Source of the DNA: Leucobacter sp. PH1c
GTDB taxonomy: Bacteria > Actinomycetota > Actinomycetes > Actinomycetales > Microbacteriaceae
Length of the DNA: 57,324 bases
Direction: 5' to 3'
Assembly: GCF_000633415.1 (NCBI RefSeq)
Contig: NZ_AYMV01000023.1
Location: forward strand, 1-57,324
A program made the translations under genes and the position numbers. Positions 27,425 to 36,256 of the stretch are shown here, one piece after another. The notes below the pieces were generated by a model that saw only the letters and a program-made list of their open reading frames with translations, had not been told where the DNA came from and searched no databases. The stretch's first letter is position 1. Every line of letters begins with the position of its first letter.

Positions 27425-28166
27425 GCGCGGGGACGGCGCCCGGTCGGGCGCCGGAGCGCTCCGCGGGCTCGTTGATTCGGGCCGGATCGCCGCCGACTGG
27501 GGGCACGCACTCTCCGCGGAGTCGGAGTCCTTCGACCGGCTCGCCGCGTTCCTCGACGCCGAGCGCGCCGCGCACACCGTGCTCCCGGATCCCGAACGGG
27601 TGTTCGCCGCGTTCGAGCGGCCGCTCGCCGGGGTGCGGGTGCTCCTCGTTGGGCAGGATCCGTATCCGACCCCCGGGCACCCGATCGGGCTGTCGTTCGC
27701 GACGGATCCCGCGGTGCGGCCGCTGCCGCGCAGCCTGCAGAACATCTCACGCGAGCTGGTGAGCGACCTCGGGGCCGCCCCGCTGCAGACGGGGGACCTG
27801 CGTCCCTGGGCGGATCAGGGCGTGCTGCTGCTGAACCGGGTGCTCACGGTTCGTGCGGGCGAGGCGGGATCGCACCGGCGGCAGGGCTGGGAGACGATCA
27901 CCGAGCGCGCCATCCGGGCGCTCGCGGGGCGCGGCGGGCCGCTCGTGGCCATCCTCTGGGGCGCCGACGCGCGCTCGCTCGCCCCGCTACTCGGCGACAT
28001 CCCCGTGATCGAGAGCGCGCACCCCTCGCCGCTGTCGGCCTCGCGCGGATTCTTCGGCTCGCGCCCGTTCAGTCGGGCGAACGCGGCGCTCGCCGCCCAG
28101 GGCGCCGACCCCATCGACTGGGAGATCGCGGGCCCGGCCCCCGCGCAGCCGACCCTCTGGGAGTGA
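27417..28166 (+). CDS. ung: Uracil-DNA glycosylase, family 1
   Basis: 249 aa. The water-activating loop is [16 protein letters not shown], the uracil-recognition strand LLLNRVLTV and the DNA-intercalation loop [18 protein letters not shown]. The YPTPGH form of motif 1 is usual in actinobacteria. It removes uracil from DNA in base-excision repair. The GTG 27417 start overlaps the SDR gene by 8 nt, so it is translationally coupled; an N-terminal extension of about 30 residues precedes the core. Confidence 0.94.
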   Translation: MPERGDGARSGAGALRGLVDSGRIAADWGHALSAESESFDRLAAFLDAERAAHTVLPDPERVFAAFERPLAGVRVLLVGQDPYPTPGHPIGLSFATDPAVRPLPRSLQNISRELVSDLGAAPLQTGDLRPWADQGVLLLNRVLTVRAGEAGSHRRQGWETITERAIRALAGRGGPLVAILWGADARSLAPLLGDIPVIESAHPSPLSASRGFFGSRPFSRANAALAAQGADPIDWEIAGPAPAQPTLWE

Positions 28167-28189
28167 CGGGGCTGCGTTCCGGTTGCGCT

Positions 28190-28237
28190 CCGGCTGCGCC
28201 GGGCTCCCGTGCTCTGGCTGCGCCGGGCTCCCGTGCT
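28190..28237. repeat. 24-bp tandem repeat, two copies
   Basis: GGCTGCGCCGGGCTCCCG recurs at 28192 and 28216, a period of 24 bp, directly after ung. Confidence 0.88.
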
Positions 28238-28300
28238 GCTTCGTGGTTCTTTCCCTCCCGCCCTCGGCCTGCGTGCCGCGCATCGCCCTCCGATTCCGCA

Positions 28301-28360
28301 GGAGAAATCTCGGATCTCGGACTGAATTGCGTGTTTCGGTCCGAGATTTCGGATTTCTCC
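28301..28360. repeat. Imperfect 22-bp inverted repeat, 16-nt loop
   Basis: The left arm 28301-28322 begins GGAGAAATCTCGGATCTCGG and the right arm 28339-28360 ends ATTTCGGATTTCTCC. They pair along almost their whole length with one offset near the middle. It is AT-richer than the surroundings and has no U-run, so it is as likely to be a small mobile palindrome as an ung terminator. Confidence 0.75.
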
Positions 28361-28491
28361 GAGAAAAGCGAGGGGAGAGGGGGAGGCAAGGGAAGCAAGG
28401 AAGCGACGGAAGCAGGGGGGGGCAGAGCCTGGAGCGCGCCAGCGCACCCACCACCTTGAGCACCGCACCCGCGCGTCTCCGCGGCATCGTG

Positions 28492-28654
28492 TAGACTTGG
28501 CAGCTGTACTTCGGCGAGGGGCGCTCAGCGCCCGTTATCGACGCGGGACGGAACGCCTCTGCGGGCCATCTTGCTGCGTAGCTACGCAAGTGCGAGACAC
28601 CAGATCTGGCGGCCCGGCCGCCCTGACCGGGCTTCGGCCCGCAAGGAGAACATC
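28492..28654 (+). promoter_or_regulatory. rplY promoter and structured 5' leader
   Basis: TAGACT (28492-28497) is a good -10, giving a leader of about 150 nt. The leader contains four hairpins: GGGCGC-TCA-GCGCCC (28519-28533), the palindrome TGCGTAGCTACGCA (28575-28588), GGCGGC-CCG-GCCGCC (28608-28622), and CGGGC-TTCG-GCCCG (28628-28641), the last directly before AAGGAG (28643-28648). This is the layout of an autoregulatory ribosomal-protein leader, but it matches no leader I can name. Confidence 0.6.
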
Positions 28655-29236
28655 ATGACGGAGACCAACCAGCTCGTCGCAACCGCTCGCGAGAGCTTCG
28701 GCAAGGGCGTCGCCCGCAAGCTTCGCGCCGTCGGCCAGACCCCCGCGGTCATCTACGGCCACGGCACCGACCCCGTGCACATCTCGGTCGAGACGCACCC
28801 GCTGAGCCTCATCATCCGCCAGGCGAACGCGCTCATCGAGCTCGATATCGCGGGCAAGAAGCAGCTCGTGCTCGTCAAGGACGTCCAGAAGGATCCGGTG
28901 CGCCAGATCATCGAGCACGTCGACCTCGTCATCGTCAAGAAGGGCGAGACCGTCGAGGTCGAGGTGCCCCTGCACGTCGCCGGCGAGCCCTTCAACGGCG
29001 CGAACGCGCTGCAGGAGCTCAACACCCTCCGCCTGAGCGTCCCCGCGACCGCGATCCCCGAGAACGTGACCGTGACGGTCGACGGCCTCGAGGACGGCAC
29101 CCAGATCCTCGCCGGTGCGATCGAGCTCCCCACGGGCGCTGCCCTGCTCGACGCCGCCGACGCACTCGCAGTGAACATCGTCGCGCCCCGCGCCGCAGCG
29201 TCGGATGACGCTGAGGGCGAGGACGCTGCCGAGTAA
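28655..29236 (+). CDS. rplY: Ribosomal protein L25/general stress protein Ctc
   Basis: 193 aa, the long CTC form. The N-terminal 5S-rRNA-binding L25 domain (residues 1-95) includes GKGVARKLRAVGQTPAVIYG and KDVQKDPVRQIIEHVD. A C-terminal TL5 beta domain follows (about 96-180), then an acidic tail. The start is ATG 28655 with AAGGAG 6 nt upstream. In-frame codons reach back to 28571 but have no ribosome-binding site and fall in the structured leader. Its own terminator follows at 29252. Confidence 0.94.
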   Translation: MTETNQLVATARESFGKGVARKLRAVGQTPAVIYGHGTDPVHISVETHPLSLIIRQANALIELDIAGKKQLVLVKDVQKDPVRQIIEHVDLVIVKKGETVEVEVPLHVAGEPFNGANALQELNTLRLSVPATAIPENVTVTVDGLEDGTQILAGAIELPTGAALLDAADALAVNIVAPRAAASDDAEGEDAAE

Positions 29237-29251
29237 GCAGCTTCGACTCTC

Positions 29252-29296
29252 GGGCCCGTCGGTCCGGCGCACGCGCCGGGCCGACGGGCCGTTTGT
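29252..29296 (+). terminator. Rho-independent terminator of rplY
   Basis: GGCCCGTCGG and CCGGCGC (29253-29270) pair with GCGCCGG and CCGACGGGCC (29273-29290), followed by GTTTGT. It is a long GC stem with a short U-rich end, 16 nt after the stop. Confidence 0.88.
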
Positions 29297-29402
29297 CTCT
29301 CTGCGCTCAGCGCGAGTGTCGGAGGGGTCTGCGATCATGGGTGCGCGGAGGTGACCGGTTCAGATGTTCTGGCGAAAACTGCAGGGAAAGGTGGAGGATC
29401 GC

Positions 29403-29990
29403 GTGGCTGAAGACAGCTGGCTGATCGTGGGGCTGGGCAACCCCGGCGCGAAGTACGAGGCGACCCGGCACAATGTCGGGCAGATGGCGCTCGATGTGCT
29501 CGCGGATCGGATCGGCGGGCGCTTCTCCCCGCACAAGACCGGCGCGCGCATCGCCGAGGGGCGCATCCGCCCCGGCGGTGCGAAGCTCATCCTTGCGAAG
29601 TCGAACGGGTACATGAACACCTCGGGCGGCCCGGTGTCGGCGCTCGCGAAGTACTTCGGCGTTGCCCCCGAGCGCATCATCGTGCTCCACGACGAGCTCG
29701 ACCTGCCGTTCGACACGCTGAAGCTCAAGCAGGGCGGCGGTCACGGCGGGCACAACGGGCTCCGCGACATCGCGAAGGCGCTCGGCACCCCGGAGTACCT
29801 GCGGGTGCGGATCGGGATCGGCCGTCCGCCGGGCCAGCAGGACCCCGCAGACTTCGTGCTGAAGCCGTTCGCCTCCTCCGAACGGGCCAACCTTGCCGTG
29901 CTGCTCGAAGAGTCCGCGGACGCGGCGGAGGCCCTCGTCGACGATGGCCTGCTCGCTGCCCAGCAGCGCTTCCACGGAGCGGGCAAGTGA
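29403..29990 (+). CDS. pth: Peptidyl-tRNA hydrolase
   Basis: 195 aa from GTG 29403, which has GGAGG at 5 nt; an ATG at 29364 would add 13 residues and also has a GGAGG. The family motifs are LIVGLGNPGAKYEATRHNVG with the catalytic His, KSNGYMNTSGG, HDELDLPF with the catalytic Asp, and GGGHGGHNGLRD. It releases tRNA from stalled peptidyl-tRNA. Its end overlaps mfd by 4 nt (GTGA), and the rplY-pth-mfd order is a common actinobacterial arrangement. Confidence 0.94.
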   Translation: MAEDSWLIVGLGNPGAKYEATRHNVGQMALDVLADRIGGRFSPHKTGARIAEGRIRPGGAKLILAKSNGYMNTSGGPVSALAKYFGVAPERIIVLHDELDLPFDTLKLKQGGGHGGHNGLRDIAKALGTPEYLRVRIGIGRPPGQQDPADFVLKPFASSERANLAVLLEESADAAEALVDDGLLAAQQRFHGAGK

Positions 29991-32900
29991 GTCTCGCCGG
30001 GCTCGAGCGCCTCCTCGAGCGGTCGCCGTCCTTCTCCCGCGCACTCGACGCAGCGAGCAGCGACGCCGAGTTCTCCGTCGCCGACGGGCTGCGGGCTCCG
30101 CTCATCGCGGGCCTGCTCGGCCGTCGCCGGGCCGCGGGGGATCGCGGCGCGCTCCTCATCATCGCGGCCACGAGCCGCGAGGCCGATGCGATCCGCCAGG
30201 CGGTCGCCTCGCTGATCCCCGACGCGGTGACGACGGAATTCCCGGCGTGGGAGACGCTGCCGCACGAGCGGCTGAGTCCGAGCGCGGAGACGGTGGGCCG
30301 TCGCGCGCACGCCCTGCGCCTGCTCCGCGAGCACGACGCGTCGTCGCCGACCGCGCCCCCGCTCATCGTGGTCGCGTCGGTGCGCGCCGCGCTGCAGCCG
30401 GTCTCTCCGCACGCCGCGCAGGCGGAGCCCGTGGCGCTCCGCGCCGGCGCAGATCTCGTGCTCCCGCACGGCGGCGGTCTCGAAGCGCTGTCGCGCAAAC
30501 TCGTCGACTTCGCGTACACCCGCGTCGACATGGTCACCCGGCGCGGCGAGTTCGCGGTGCGCGGCGGCATCCTCGACGTGTTCCCGCCCACGGCGGAGCA
30601 GGCCGTGCGCGTCGATTTCTTCGGCGACGAGGTGGATCAGATCCGCCGCTTCTCGGTCTCGGATCAGCGCTCCGCGGGGGATCCGATTCCCGCGCTCGAA
30701 CTCTGGCCGGCACGCGAGCTGCTCCTCACCGACGAGGTGCGCGAGCGCGCGGCCGAGCTGCTGCCCCGATTCCCCGCGCTCAGCCCGATGCTCGAGAAGA
30801 TGAGCGCCGGGATCGCCGTCGAGGGCATGGAGAGCCTCCTCCCGCAACTGGTGCCGGGTCTCGCCCCGCTCACGGCGCTCCTCCCCGCGGGCGGCGCCGT
30901 GCTCGTCGTCGCGCCGGAGCGGGTCGCCGGCCGCGCGGTGAGCCTCGCCGAGACGAACCGCGAGTTCCTCGAGGCGGCGTGGCACGCCGCGACGGCGGGG
31001 GCCGACAGCCCGATCCCCACGGAGCACAGCGGCCTCCTCTCGGTCACTGAGCTGCGCGCGGCCTCGCAGGGCCGCCCCTGGTGGAGCACGACGGGCTTCG
31101 TACGCGACGCGGACGACGCCGAGACCGGGGCGCCGGGTGCCGGCGGCCAGCCCGTCTCTGGGGCCGGTGCCTCCGGCGGTCCGGCGACGGACGGCACCGA
31201 CGACGGAGGAGCTGCGAGCTCCGATGGCGCCGCTTCGGGATCGGGCGGCGGATCGGGACTTGCCGCGGCACCCGCCGAGGAGCCGCGCGGGCTCACCGTG
31301 ATCGACGGCATTGACGACGCGGTGTACACCGTGCACGGCGGCGCGGTGCGCCGGCCTACCGGGGTCGAGCCGACGGCGGCCGCGATCCAGCACCTGAGCC
31401 GCCGCGTCGGCGAGGGGTGGCGCGCGATCGTCACGGCGCAGGGTGTCGGGCTCGTCGAACGAGCCCGCGACCTGCTCGCCGAGGCGGGCGCCGCGGCGCG
31501 GCTCGTCGATGAGCTCCCCGCCGAGCTCGAGCCCGGCGTGGTGTACCTCGTCACGGGCACGGCCTGGCAGGGTTTCGAGAGCGATGAGGCCGAGCTGCTG
31601 CTCGAGACCGAGGCCGAGTTCTTCGGTCGCACGGTGTCGGCGCAGGCGGCGACCGGGCAGAAGCTCGCCCGCCGCCGGGGCAAGAACGTCGTCGACCCGC
31701 TCAAGCTCGTCGCGGGCGACTTCGTGGTGCACGAGACCCACGGGATCGGGCAGTTCGTCGAGCTCACGCAGCGCATGGTGCCGACGGGCATTGGACGCGA
31801 CGCGACGAAGGCGCTGCGCGAGTACCTCGTGATCGAGTACGCCTCGACGAAGCGCGGCATGCCGAAGGACAAGCTCTACGTCCCCACCGACCAGCTGGAC
31901 CAGCTCTCGCGCTACGTCGGCGGCGAGGCGCCCGCGCTGTCGAAGATGGGCGGCAGTGACTGGTCGAACGCGAAGAAGAAGGCGCGCAAGGCGGTGCGCG
32001 ACATCGCGGTGGAGCTCGTGAAGCTCTATTCCGCGCGCATGGCGTCGCCCGGCCACGCCTTCTCGATCGACACGCCCTGGCAGCGCGAGCTGGAGGAGGC
32101 GTTCCCCTACGCGGAGACGATCGACCAGCTCACCACCATCGACGAGGTGAAGCGCGATATGGAGCGCCCCGTGCCGATGGACCGCCTGCTCGCGGGCGAC
32201 GTCGGCTTCGGCAAGACGGAGGTGGCGATCCGCGCCGCGTTCAAGGCCGTGCAGGACGGCAAGCAGGTGGCGATGCTCGTGCCCACCACCCTGCTCGCGA
32301 ACCAGCACTTCGAGACCTTCCAGAACCGCTTCGCCGGCTTCCCGGTGCAGCTCCGGGCGCTCAGCCGCTTCCAGAGCGACAAGGAGGCGCAGGAGACCCT
32401 CGACGGCCTCGCCGCAGGCACGGTCGACGTGGTGATCGGCACGCACCGCCTGCTGTCGAACAACATCATCTACAAGGATCTCGGCCTCCTCATCATCGAC
32501 GAGGAGCAGCGCTTCGGCGTCGAGCACAAGGACGCGCTGAAGAAGCTGAAGACCGGGGTCGACATCCTCGCGATGAGCGCCACCCCGATCCCGCGCACGC
32601 TCGAGATGGCCGTGACGGGGATCCGCGAGATGTCCACGCTCGCGACGCCGCCCGAGGACCGCCACCCGATCCTCACCTTCGTGGGCCCGCGCAGCGACAA
32701 GCAGATCACCGCGGCGATCCGCCGCGAGCTGCTGCGCGAGGGTCAGGTGTTCTTCGTGCACAACCGGGTGAGCTCGATCGGTCGCGTCGCCGCGCGGATC
32801 GCCGAGCTCGTGCCCGAGGCTCGCGTCGCCGTCGCGCACGGCAAACTCAGCGAGCACCAGCTCGAGCAGGTCGTCCAGGACTTCTGGGAGCGGAAGTTCG

Positions 32901-33805
32901 ACGTCCTCGTCTCGACCACGATCGTCGAGACCGGGCTCGATATCGCGAACGCGAACACGATCATCATCGACCAGGCCGACAAGTACGGTCTCAGCCAGCT
33001 GCACCAGCTGCGCGGCCGGGTGGGCCGGAGCCGGGAGCGCGCGTACGCGTACTTCCTCTACGACCCGGACAAGCCCCTCACAGAGCACGCGAACGAGCGG
33101 CTCGAGACCCTCGCGGCGAACAACGAGCTCGGTTCGGGCATGCAGGTCGCGCTGAAGGACCTCGAACTCCGCGGCGCGGGCAACCTGCTCGGCGGGGAGC
33201 AGTCCGGTCACATCGCGGGCGTGGGCTTCGACCTGTACCTGCGCATGATCGGCGAGGCCGTCAACACGTTCAAGGGCGAGGAAGTGGCGGGCACCGTCGA
33301 GCTCGTACTCGAACTGCCCGTCGACGCCCACATTCCCGAGGACTACGTGGAGAGCGAGCGGCTGCGCCTCGAGGCGTACCAGAAGTTCTCCGCCGCCTCG
33401 CACCCGCAGGCCCCCGAGGATCACGTTGCGCTCGTGCTCGAAGAGCTCACCGACCGCTACGGCGCGCCCCCGGAGGAGGTGCAGCGGCTCGCGGCGGTGT
33501 CCGCGCTGCGCCGCCGGGCTTCGCGGCTCGGCCTCACGAAGGTCGTCGCCGCGGGCCCCGCGCTGCGCCTCGAACCGGTCAAGCTCCTCGACTCGCGCCG
33601 CATGCGCATGAACCGCATGTACCCGGGCTCCCGCTACACCGAGGCGACGAACTCCCTGCAGATCCCGCTGCCCGGGGGCACTGCGTCATCGCGCAGCCCG
33701 CTCGCGGGCGTGGGGCAGCGGCACACGGGCGACGAGGGCGACATCGTCGCATGGACTGGGCGCGTGCTCGCCACGCTGCTCGAGGAGGATCCGCCCGTCG
33801 CGTAG
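29987..33805 (+). CDS. mfd: Transcription-repair coupling factor
   Basis: 1272 aa. UvrB-like N-terminal part (RRGEFAVRGGILDVFPP), the RNA-polymerase-interaction domain at about 565-630 (GDFVVHETHGIGQFVELTQR), then a DEAD-type translocase with Walker A GDVGFGKTEVA, DEEQRFGVEHKD, and SATPIPRTLEMAV, and the C-terminal TRCF domain. Most Mfd proteins are nearer 1150-1200 residues; the extra length is a Gly/Ala/Ser/Asp-rich insert at about residues 372-430 (GAGASGGPATDGTDDGGAAS). The GTG start at 29987 overlaps pth. Confidence 0.96.
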   Translation: MSLAGLERLLERSPSFSRALDAASSDAEFSVADGLRAPLIAGLLGRRRAAGDRGALLIIAATSREADAIRQAVASLIPDAVTTEFPAWETLPHERLSPSAETVGRRAHALRLLREHDASSPTAPPLIVVASVRAALQPVSPHAAQAEPVALRAGADLVLPHGGGLEALSRKLVDFAYTRVDMVTRRGEFAVRGGILDVFPPTAEQAVRVDFFGDEVDQIRRFSVSDQRSAGDPIPALELWPARELLLTDEVRERAAELLPRFPALSPMLEKMSAGIAVEGMESLLPQLVPGLAPLTALLPAGGAVLVVAPERVAGRAVSLAETNREFLEAAWHAATAGADSPIPTEHSGLLSVTELRAASQGRPWWSTTGFVRDADDAETGAPGAGGQPVSGAGASGGPATDGTDDGGAASSDGAASGSGGGSGLAAAPAEEPRGLTVIDGIDDAVYTVHGGAVRRPTGVEPTAAAIQHLSRRVGEGWRAIVTAQGVGLVERARDLLAEAGAAARLVDELPAELEPGVVYLVTGTAWQGFESDEAELLLETEAEFFGRTVSAQAATGQKLARRRGKNVVDPLKLVAGDFVVHETHGIGQFVELTQRMVPTGIGRDATKALREYLVIEYASTKRGMPKDKLYVPTDQLDQLSRYVGGEAPALSKMGGSDWSNAKKKARKAVRDIAVELVKLYSARMASPGHAFSIDTPWQRELEEAFPYAETIDQLTTIDEVKRDMERPVPMDRLLAGDVGFGKTEVAIRAAFKAVQDGKQVAMLVPTTLLANQHFETFQNRFAGFPVQLRALSRFQSDKEAQETLDGLAAGTVDVVIGTHRLLSNNIIYKDLGLLIIDEEQRFGVEHKDALKKLKTGVDILAMSATPIPRTLEMAVTGIREMSTLATPPEDRHPILTFVGPRSDKQITAAIRRELLREGQVFFVHNRVSSIGRVAARIAELVPEARVAVAHGKLSEHQLEQVVQDFWERKFDVLVSTTIVETGLDIANANTIIIDQADKYGLSQLHQLRGRVGRSRERAYAYFLYDPDKPLTEHANERLETLAANNELGSGMQVALKDLELRGAGNLLGGEQSGHIAGVGFDLYLRMIGEAVNTFKGEEVAGTVELVLELPVDAHIPEDYVESERLRLEAYQKFSAASHPQAPEDHVALVLEELTDRYGAPPEEVQRLAAVSALRRRASRLGLTKVVAAGPALRLEPVKLLDSRRMRMNRMYPGSRYTEATNSLQIPLPGGTASSRSPLAGVGQRHTGDEGDIVAWTGRVLATLLEEDPPVA

Positions 33806-33880
33806 CGGGTACCCGGGACGGGCGGCCGGGAACGCTCCGCCCGCCGCAGCGCGGACGGCAGGGAGAGCGCCGCCCGCCCG

Positions 33881-34453
33881 CTACTGGGCTTCGCAGGCCT
33901 GCTGCAGGCGGGCGCCGGTCTCCTGGAGCGCGGGCAGGCGCTCCGAGAACAGGCCGCTCAGTTCCGCGCCGTAGGCCTGAAGGTCCCCGATCGCGGCAAG
34001 GTTCCCGTCCGCGAGGCCCGTGAGATCCGGGGCGCCGAGCGCGCCGATGTCGCTCGCGAGACCCGTCCACTCGCTCTGCGCCTCGCCGAGTGCGGTGAGC
34101 ACCGCGGGATCGGTGATCGAGGCCGACGCGGCGTCGAGCGCCTCGATCACGGGGTCGACGAGCGAGCCCGCGTCGACCGGGTTCCCCGCGATCCCATCGG
34201 CGATGAGCTGCGGAACCGACTGCGCGGCCTCCGCCGTGACGCGATCGATCGCGGCGCTCGCGACCTGGCACTTCGACGCCGCTCCGCCGGCGGACCCCGC
34301 AGCGCCCTCCGTGCCGCTTCCGCTCGCCCCGGACTCGACGTTCCCACCCGTCGGGAGCCCGAGCAGGCTGCAGCCGCTCAGCGGGAGCGCGAGGAGGGCG
34401 AGCGCGGCGAGCGCGAGCGTGCGGGGGCGCGAGGTCGAGGTGAGGCGTGGCAT
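33881..34453 (-). CDS. Putative lipoprotein, helical, unknown function
   Basis: 190 aa. Lipobox LSGC follows a strong signal (TLALAALALLALPLSGCSLL). A Gly/Ser/Ala linker leads to an all-helical domain of about 130 residues with Cys60 near the start and a second Cys four residues from the end (QQACEAQ), which could form a disulfide. No family recognised. The start is ATG 34453 with GAAGG about 8 nt upstream. It stands alone between mfd (convergent) and mazG (divergent). Confidence 0.75.
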   Translation of the reverse strand: MPRLTSTSRPRTLALAALALLALPLSGCSLLGLPTGGNVESGASGSGTEGAAGSAGGAASKCQVASAAIDRVTAEAAQSVPQLIADGIAGNPVDAGSLVDPVIEALDAASASITDPAVLTALGEAQSEWTGLASDIGALGAPDLTGLADGNLAAIGDLQAYGAELSGLFSERLPALQETGARLQQACEAQ

Positions 34454-34568
34454 CGGGGTCCCTTCGGCAGGCAGATCCCGGATCGGATCCTGCGCCCACG
34501 CTACCGGCGTCGCCCGGGGAAGCCCTGGACAGGCCGGCCCCTCCCGGCGTGCGTCCGGCGGGGCCGAG

Positions 34569-34574
34569 TAGGGT
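34569..34574 (+). promoter_or_regulatory. Leaderless -10 of mazG (TAGGGT-N6-ATG)
   Basis: TAGGGT, then exactly 6 nt (GGGCCC), then ATG 34581. There is no ribosome-binding site. Confidence 0.65.
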
Positions 34575-34580
34575 GGGCCC

Positions 34581-35369
34581 ATGGACAGCGCGCGCGCACG
34601 AGCCACCGACGGCCCCGGAGACGGAGCCGCCCCCGCCCCCGATCCCGCGACGGAGCCCGGCACGGGCACCGCGGCCTCCGCGGCAGCCGCGGTCGTTCGG
34701 GCCGCGGAGACCGTGCGCCGCATGGTGGACGACGGCGGTTGCGCCTGGCACGGGGTGCAGACCCACGCCTCGCTCACCCCGTTCCTCATCGAGGAGGCCG
34801 CCGAATTCGTCGACGCGGTCGAGCGCGAGCTCCCGGCCGCCGAGACGAGCTCGGAGCTCGGCGATGTGCTCTACCAGGTGCTCTTCCACGCGGCCCTCGC
34901 CGAGCGCGACGGCGAGGGCTACACCCTCGCGAGCGTGGCCGACGGCCTCGCCGACAAGCTCATCGCCCGACACCCGCACGTCTTCGGCGACCGCGGCTAC
35001 ATGACCGTCGAGGAGCTGCACGCCGAGTGGGAGCGGCTCAAGGAGGACGCCGCGGGTGAGGCGCGCGGCTCGCGCGGCGCCCTCGACGGGATCCCCGCGG
35101 GCATGCCCACGCTCGCGCGCGCCGCGAAGGTCGTCGAGCGGTTGAAGCGGGCCGGGCTCGTCGAACCGAGCGCGGGGGAGGGCAGCCCCGAGGACCCGCT
35201 CGCGGCCGCGATCGGGCCCGACGAGCAGCGCCTCGCCGAGCTCGGGATCGGCGACGGGATGCTCGCGCTCGTCATGCGGGCGAACGCCGCGGGGGTCGAT
35301 CCGGATCGCGCCCTCCGCCTGGCAATCGATCGGCTTGCCGCGCGCGTGATGCACGGCGAGGACGACTAG
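34581..35369 (+). CDS. mazG: MazG nucleotide pyrophosphohydrolase
   Basis: 262 aa. The all-alpha NTP pyrophosphatase motifs are present: AWHGVQTHASLTPFLIEEAAE and SELGDVLYQVLFHA, followed by HPHVFGDRGYMTVEELHAEW. Canonical MazG has PWDxxQTH; here the Asp is replaced by His (AWHGVQTH). It hydrolyses nucleoside triphosphates to monophosphates and lowers ppGpp or damaged NTPs. An Ala/Pro-rich N-terminal extension of about 30 residues is unusual. Its leaderless start and its stop, sharing CTAG with the convergent regulator, are both clear. Confidence 0.88.
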   Translation: MDSARARATDGPGDGAAPAPDPATEPGTGTAASAAAAVVRAAETVRRMVDDGGCAWHGVQTHASLTPFLIEEAAEFVDAVERELPAAETSSELGDVLYQVLFHAALAERDGEGYTLASVADGLADKLIARHPHVFGDRGYMTVEELHAEWERLKEDAAGEARGSRGALDGIPAGMPTLARAAKVVERLKRAGLVEPSAGEGSPEDPLAAAIGPDEQRLAELGIGDGMLALVMRANAAGVDPDRALRLAIDRLAARVMHGEDD

Positions 35370-36220
35370 GGGAGCAGCCCCTGCCGCCGCGCGGCGGCGA
35401 CGGCGGCGTGCCGTGTGTTCGTCTCGAGCTTCGCCATCGCGGTGCGGAGGTAGCTCTTCACCGTGTTCTCGGCGAGCTGCAGCGAGCGGCCGATCTCGGC
35501 GTTCGTAGCTCCAAGCGCGGTGTGCGCGAGCACGTCGACCTCGCGCGGCGAGAGCTGCACGGCGTCAGCGGTGGGATCCGACTCTCCGAGCCGCGCGAGC
35601 CGATCCGCGAGCGCGGTGAGGCGATCCCGCACGTCCGCGTCATCGACGCCCGCGGCGATGCTGCGCAGCTCCGCGTGCTCGCCCCGCACGAGTTCGAGCG
35701 CGTCGCCGCCGAGCGGAACGGGCGGGCCGACGGGCGTGCGGCCGCGCGGCGCCGAGACGCTCTGCTGTACGCGGATCTCACGGGCCAGCGCTCGCGCGAC
35801 AGCGGCGCCGGCCTCGAGCCGGATCGGCGCGGAGCAGTTCCGCTCGCGGCTGCCGCCGTAGAGCACGGCCCGAACCTCGCCGCCCACGATCACCGGCATG
35901 GCGAGGAGCGTCACGATGCCCTCGCCGCCGATCTGCTCGTCGTAGTCGTGGGTGATGAGGCTGGAGCGCGCGTAGTCGGGGGCGAGCCGAGCCCGGTGCT
36001 CGGTCATCGCCTTCCCGCCGAGTCCGCGATCCGCGCGCACGGTGAGGCCGGTGAGGCTCCCGGTGCGCACACCGGCGAACGCGGTGACGCGCGTGATGTC
36101 GTCGGTGTTGAATCCGCCGAAGGCCACGGGGAACCGCGTCTCCCGTGCGAACTCCTGCACGGCAGCGCTCAGCGTCTCGAGGAGGAGAGGTGCCTCGGGG
36201 TGGGTCGTCGGTGCTCCCAT
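35366..36220 (-). CDS. GAF plus LuxR-type regulator, RamA-like
   Basis: 284 aa. An N-terminal GAF-like domain (about 15-160, VAFGGFNTDDITRVTAFAGV) is followed by a LuxR helix-turn-helix at the C-terminus (LSPREVDVLAHTALGATNAE and LAENTVKSYLRTAMAKLETN). Length and layout match RamA of Corynebacterium (about 282 aa), the activator of acetate and other carbon-source genes. It is leaderless: TACCCT (36227-36232, minus strand), 6 nt, ATG 36220. The RamA assignment is by architecture only. Confidence 0.78.
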   Translation of the reverse strand: MGAPTTHPEAPLLLETLSAAVQEFARETRFPVAFGGFNTDDITRVTAFAGVRTGSLTGLTVRADRGLGGKAMTEHRARLAPDYARSSLITHDYDEQIGGEGIVTLLAMPVIVGGEVRAVLYGGSRERNCSAPIRLEAGAAVARALAREIRVQQSVSAPRGRTPVGPPVPLGGDALELVRGEHAELRSIAAGVDDADVRDRLTALADRLARLGESDPTADAVQLSPREVDVLAHTALGATNAEIGRSLQLAENTVKSYLRTAMAKLETNTRHAAVAAARRQGLLP

Positions 36221-36226
36221 CTTTCG

Positions 36227-36232
36227 AGGGTA
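36227..36232 (-). promoter_or_regulatory. Leaderless -10 of the RamA-like gene
   Basis: On the minus strand TACCCT, then CGAAAG, then ATG 36220. No ribosome-binding site is present. Confidence 0.6.
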
Positions 36233-36256
36233 CTCGATGCCCGCCCGGGGCGGGGC

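Larger units (their letters stand above)
28167..28491. other. Non-coding island with tandem repeat and long hairpin
   Basis: No convincing coding frame is seen here; the base composition varies and includes purine-rich runs. It holds a 24-bp tandem repeat (28190-28237) and an imperfect 22-bp inverted repeat (28301-28360). The 3' part leads into the rplY promoter. Confidence 0.6.

Noticed and set aside
28571..28654. N-terminal extension of ribosomal protein L25
   Set aside because: This stretch forms hairpins and has no ribosome-binding site; ATG 28655 has AAGGAG at 6 nt.
29741..33424. A 1200-codon open frame on the minus strand opposite mfd and pth
   Set aside because: Antisense shadow of mfd with low-complexity composition and no motifs.
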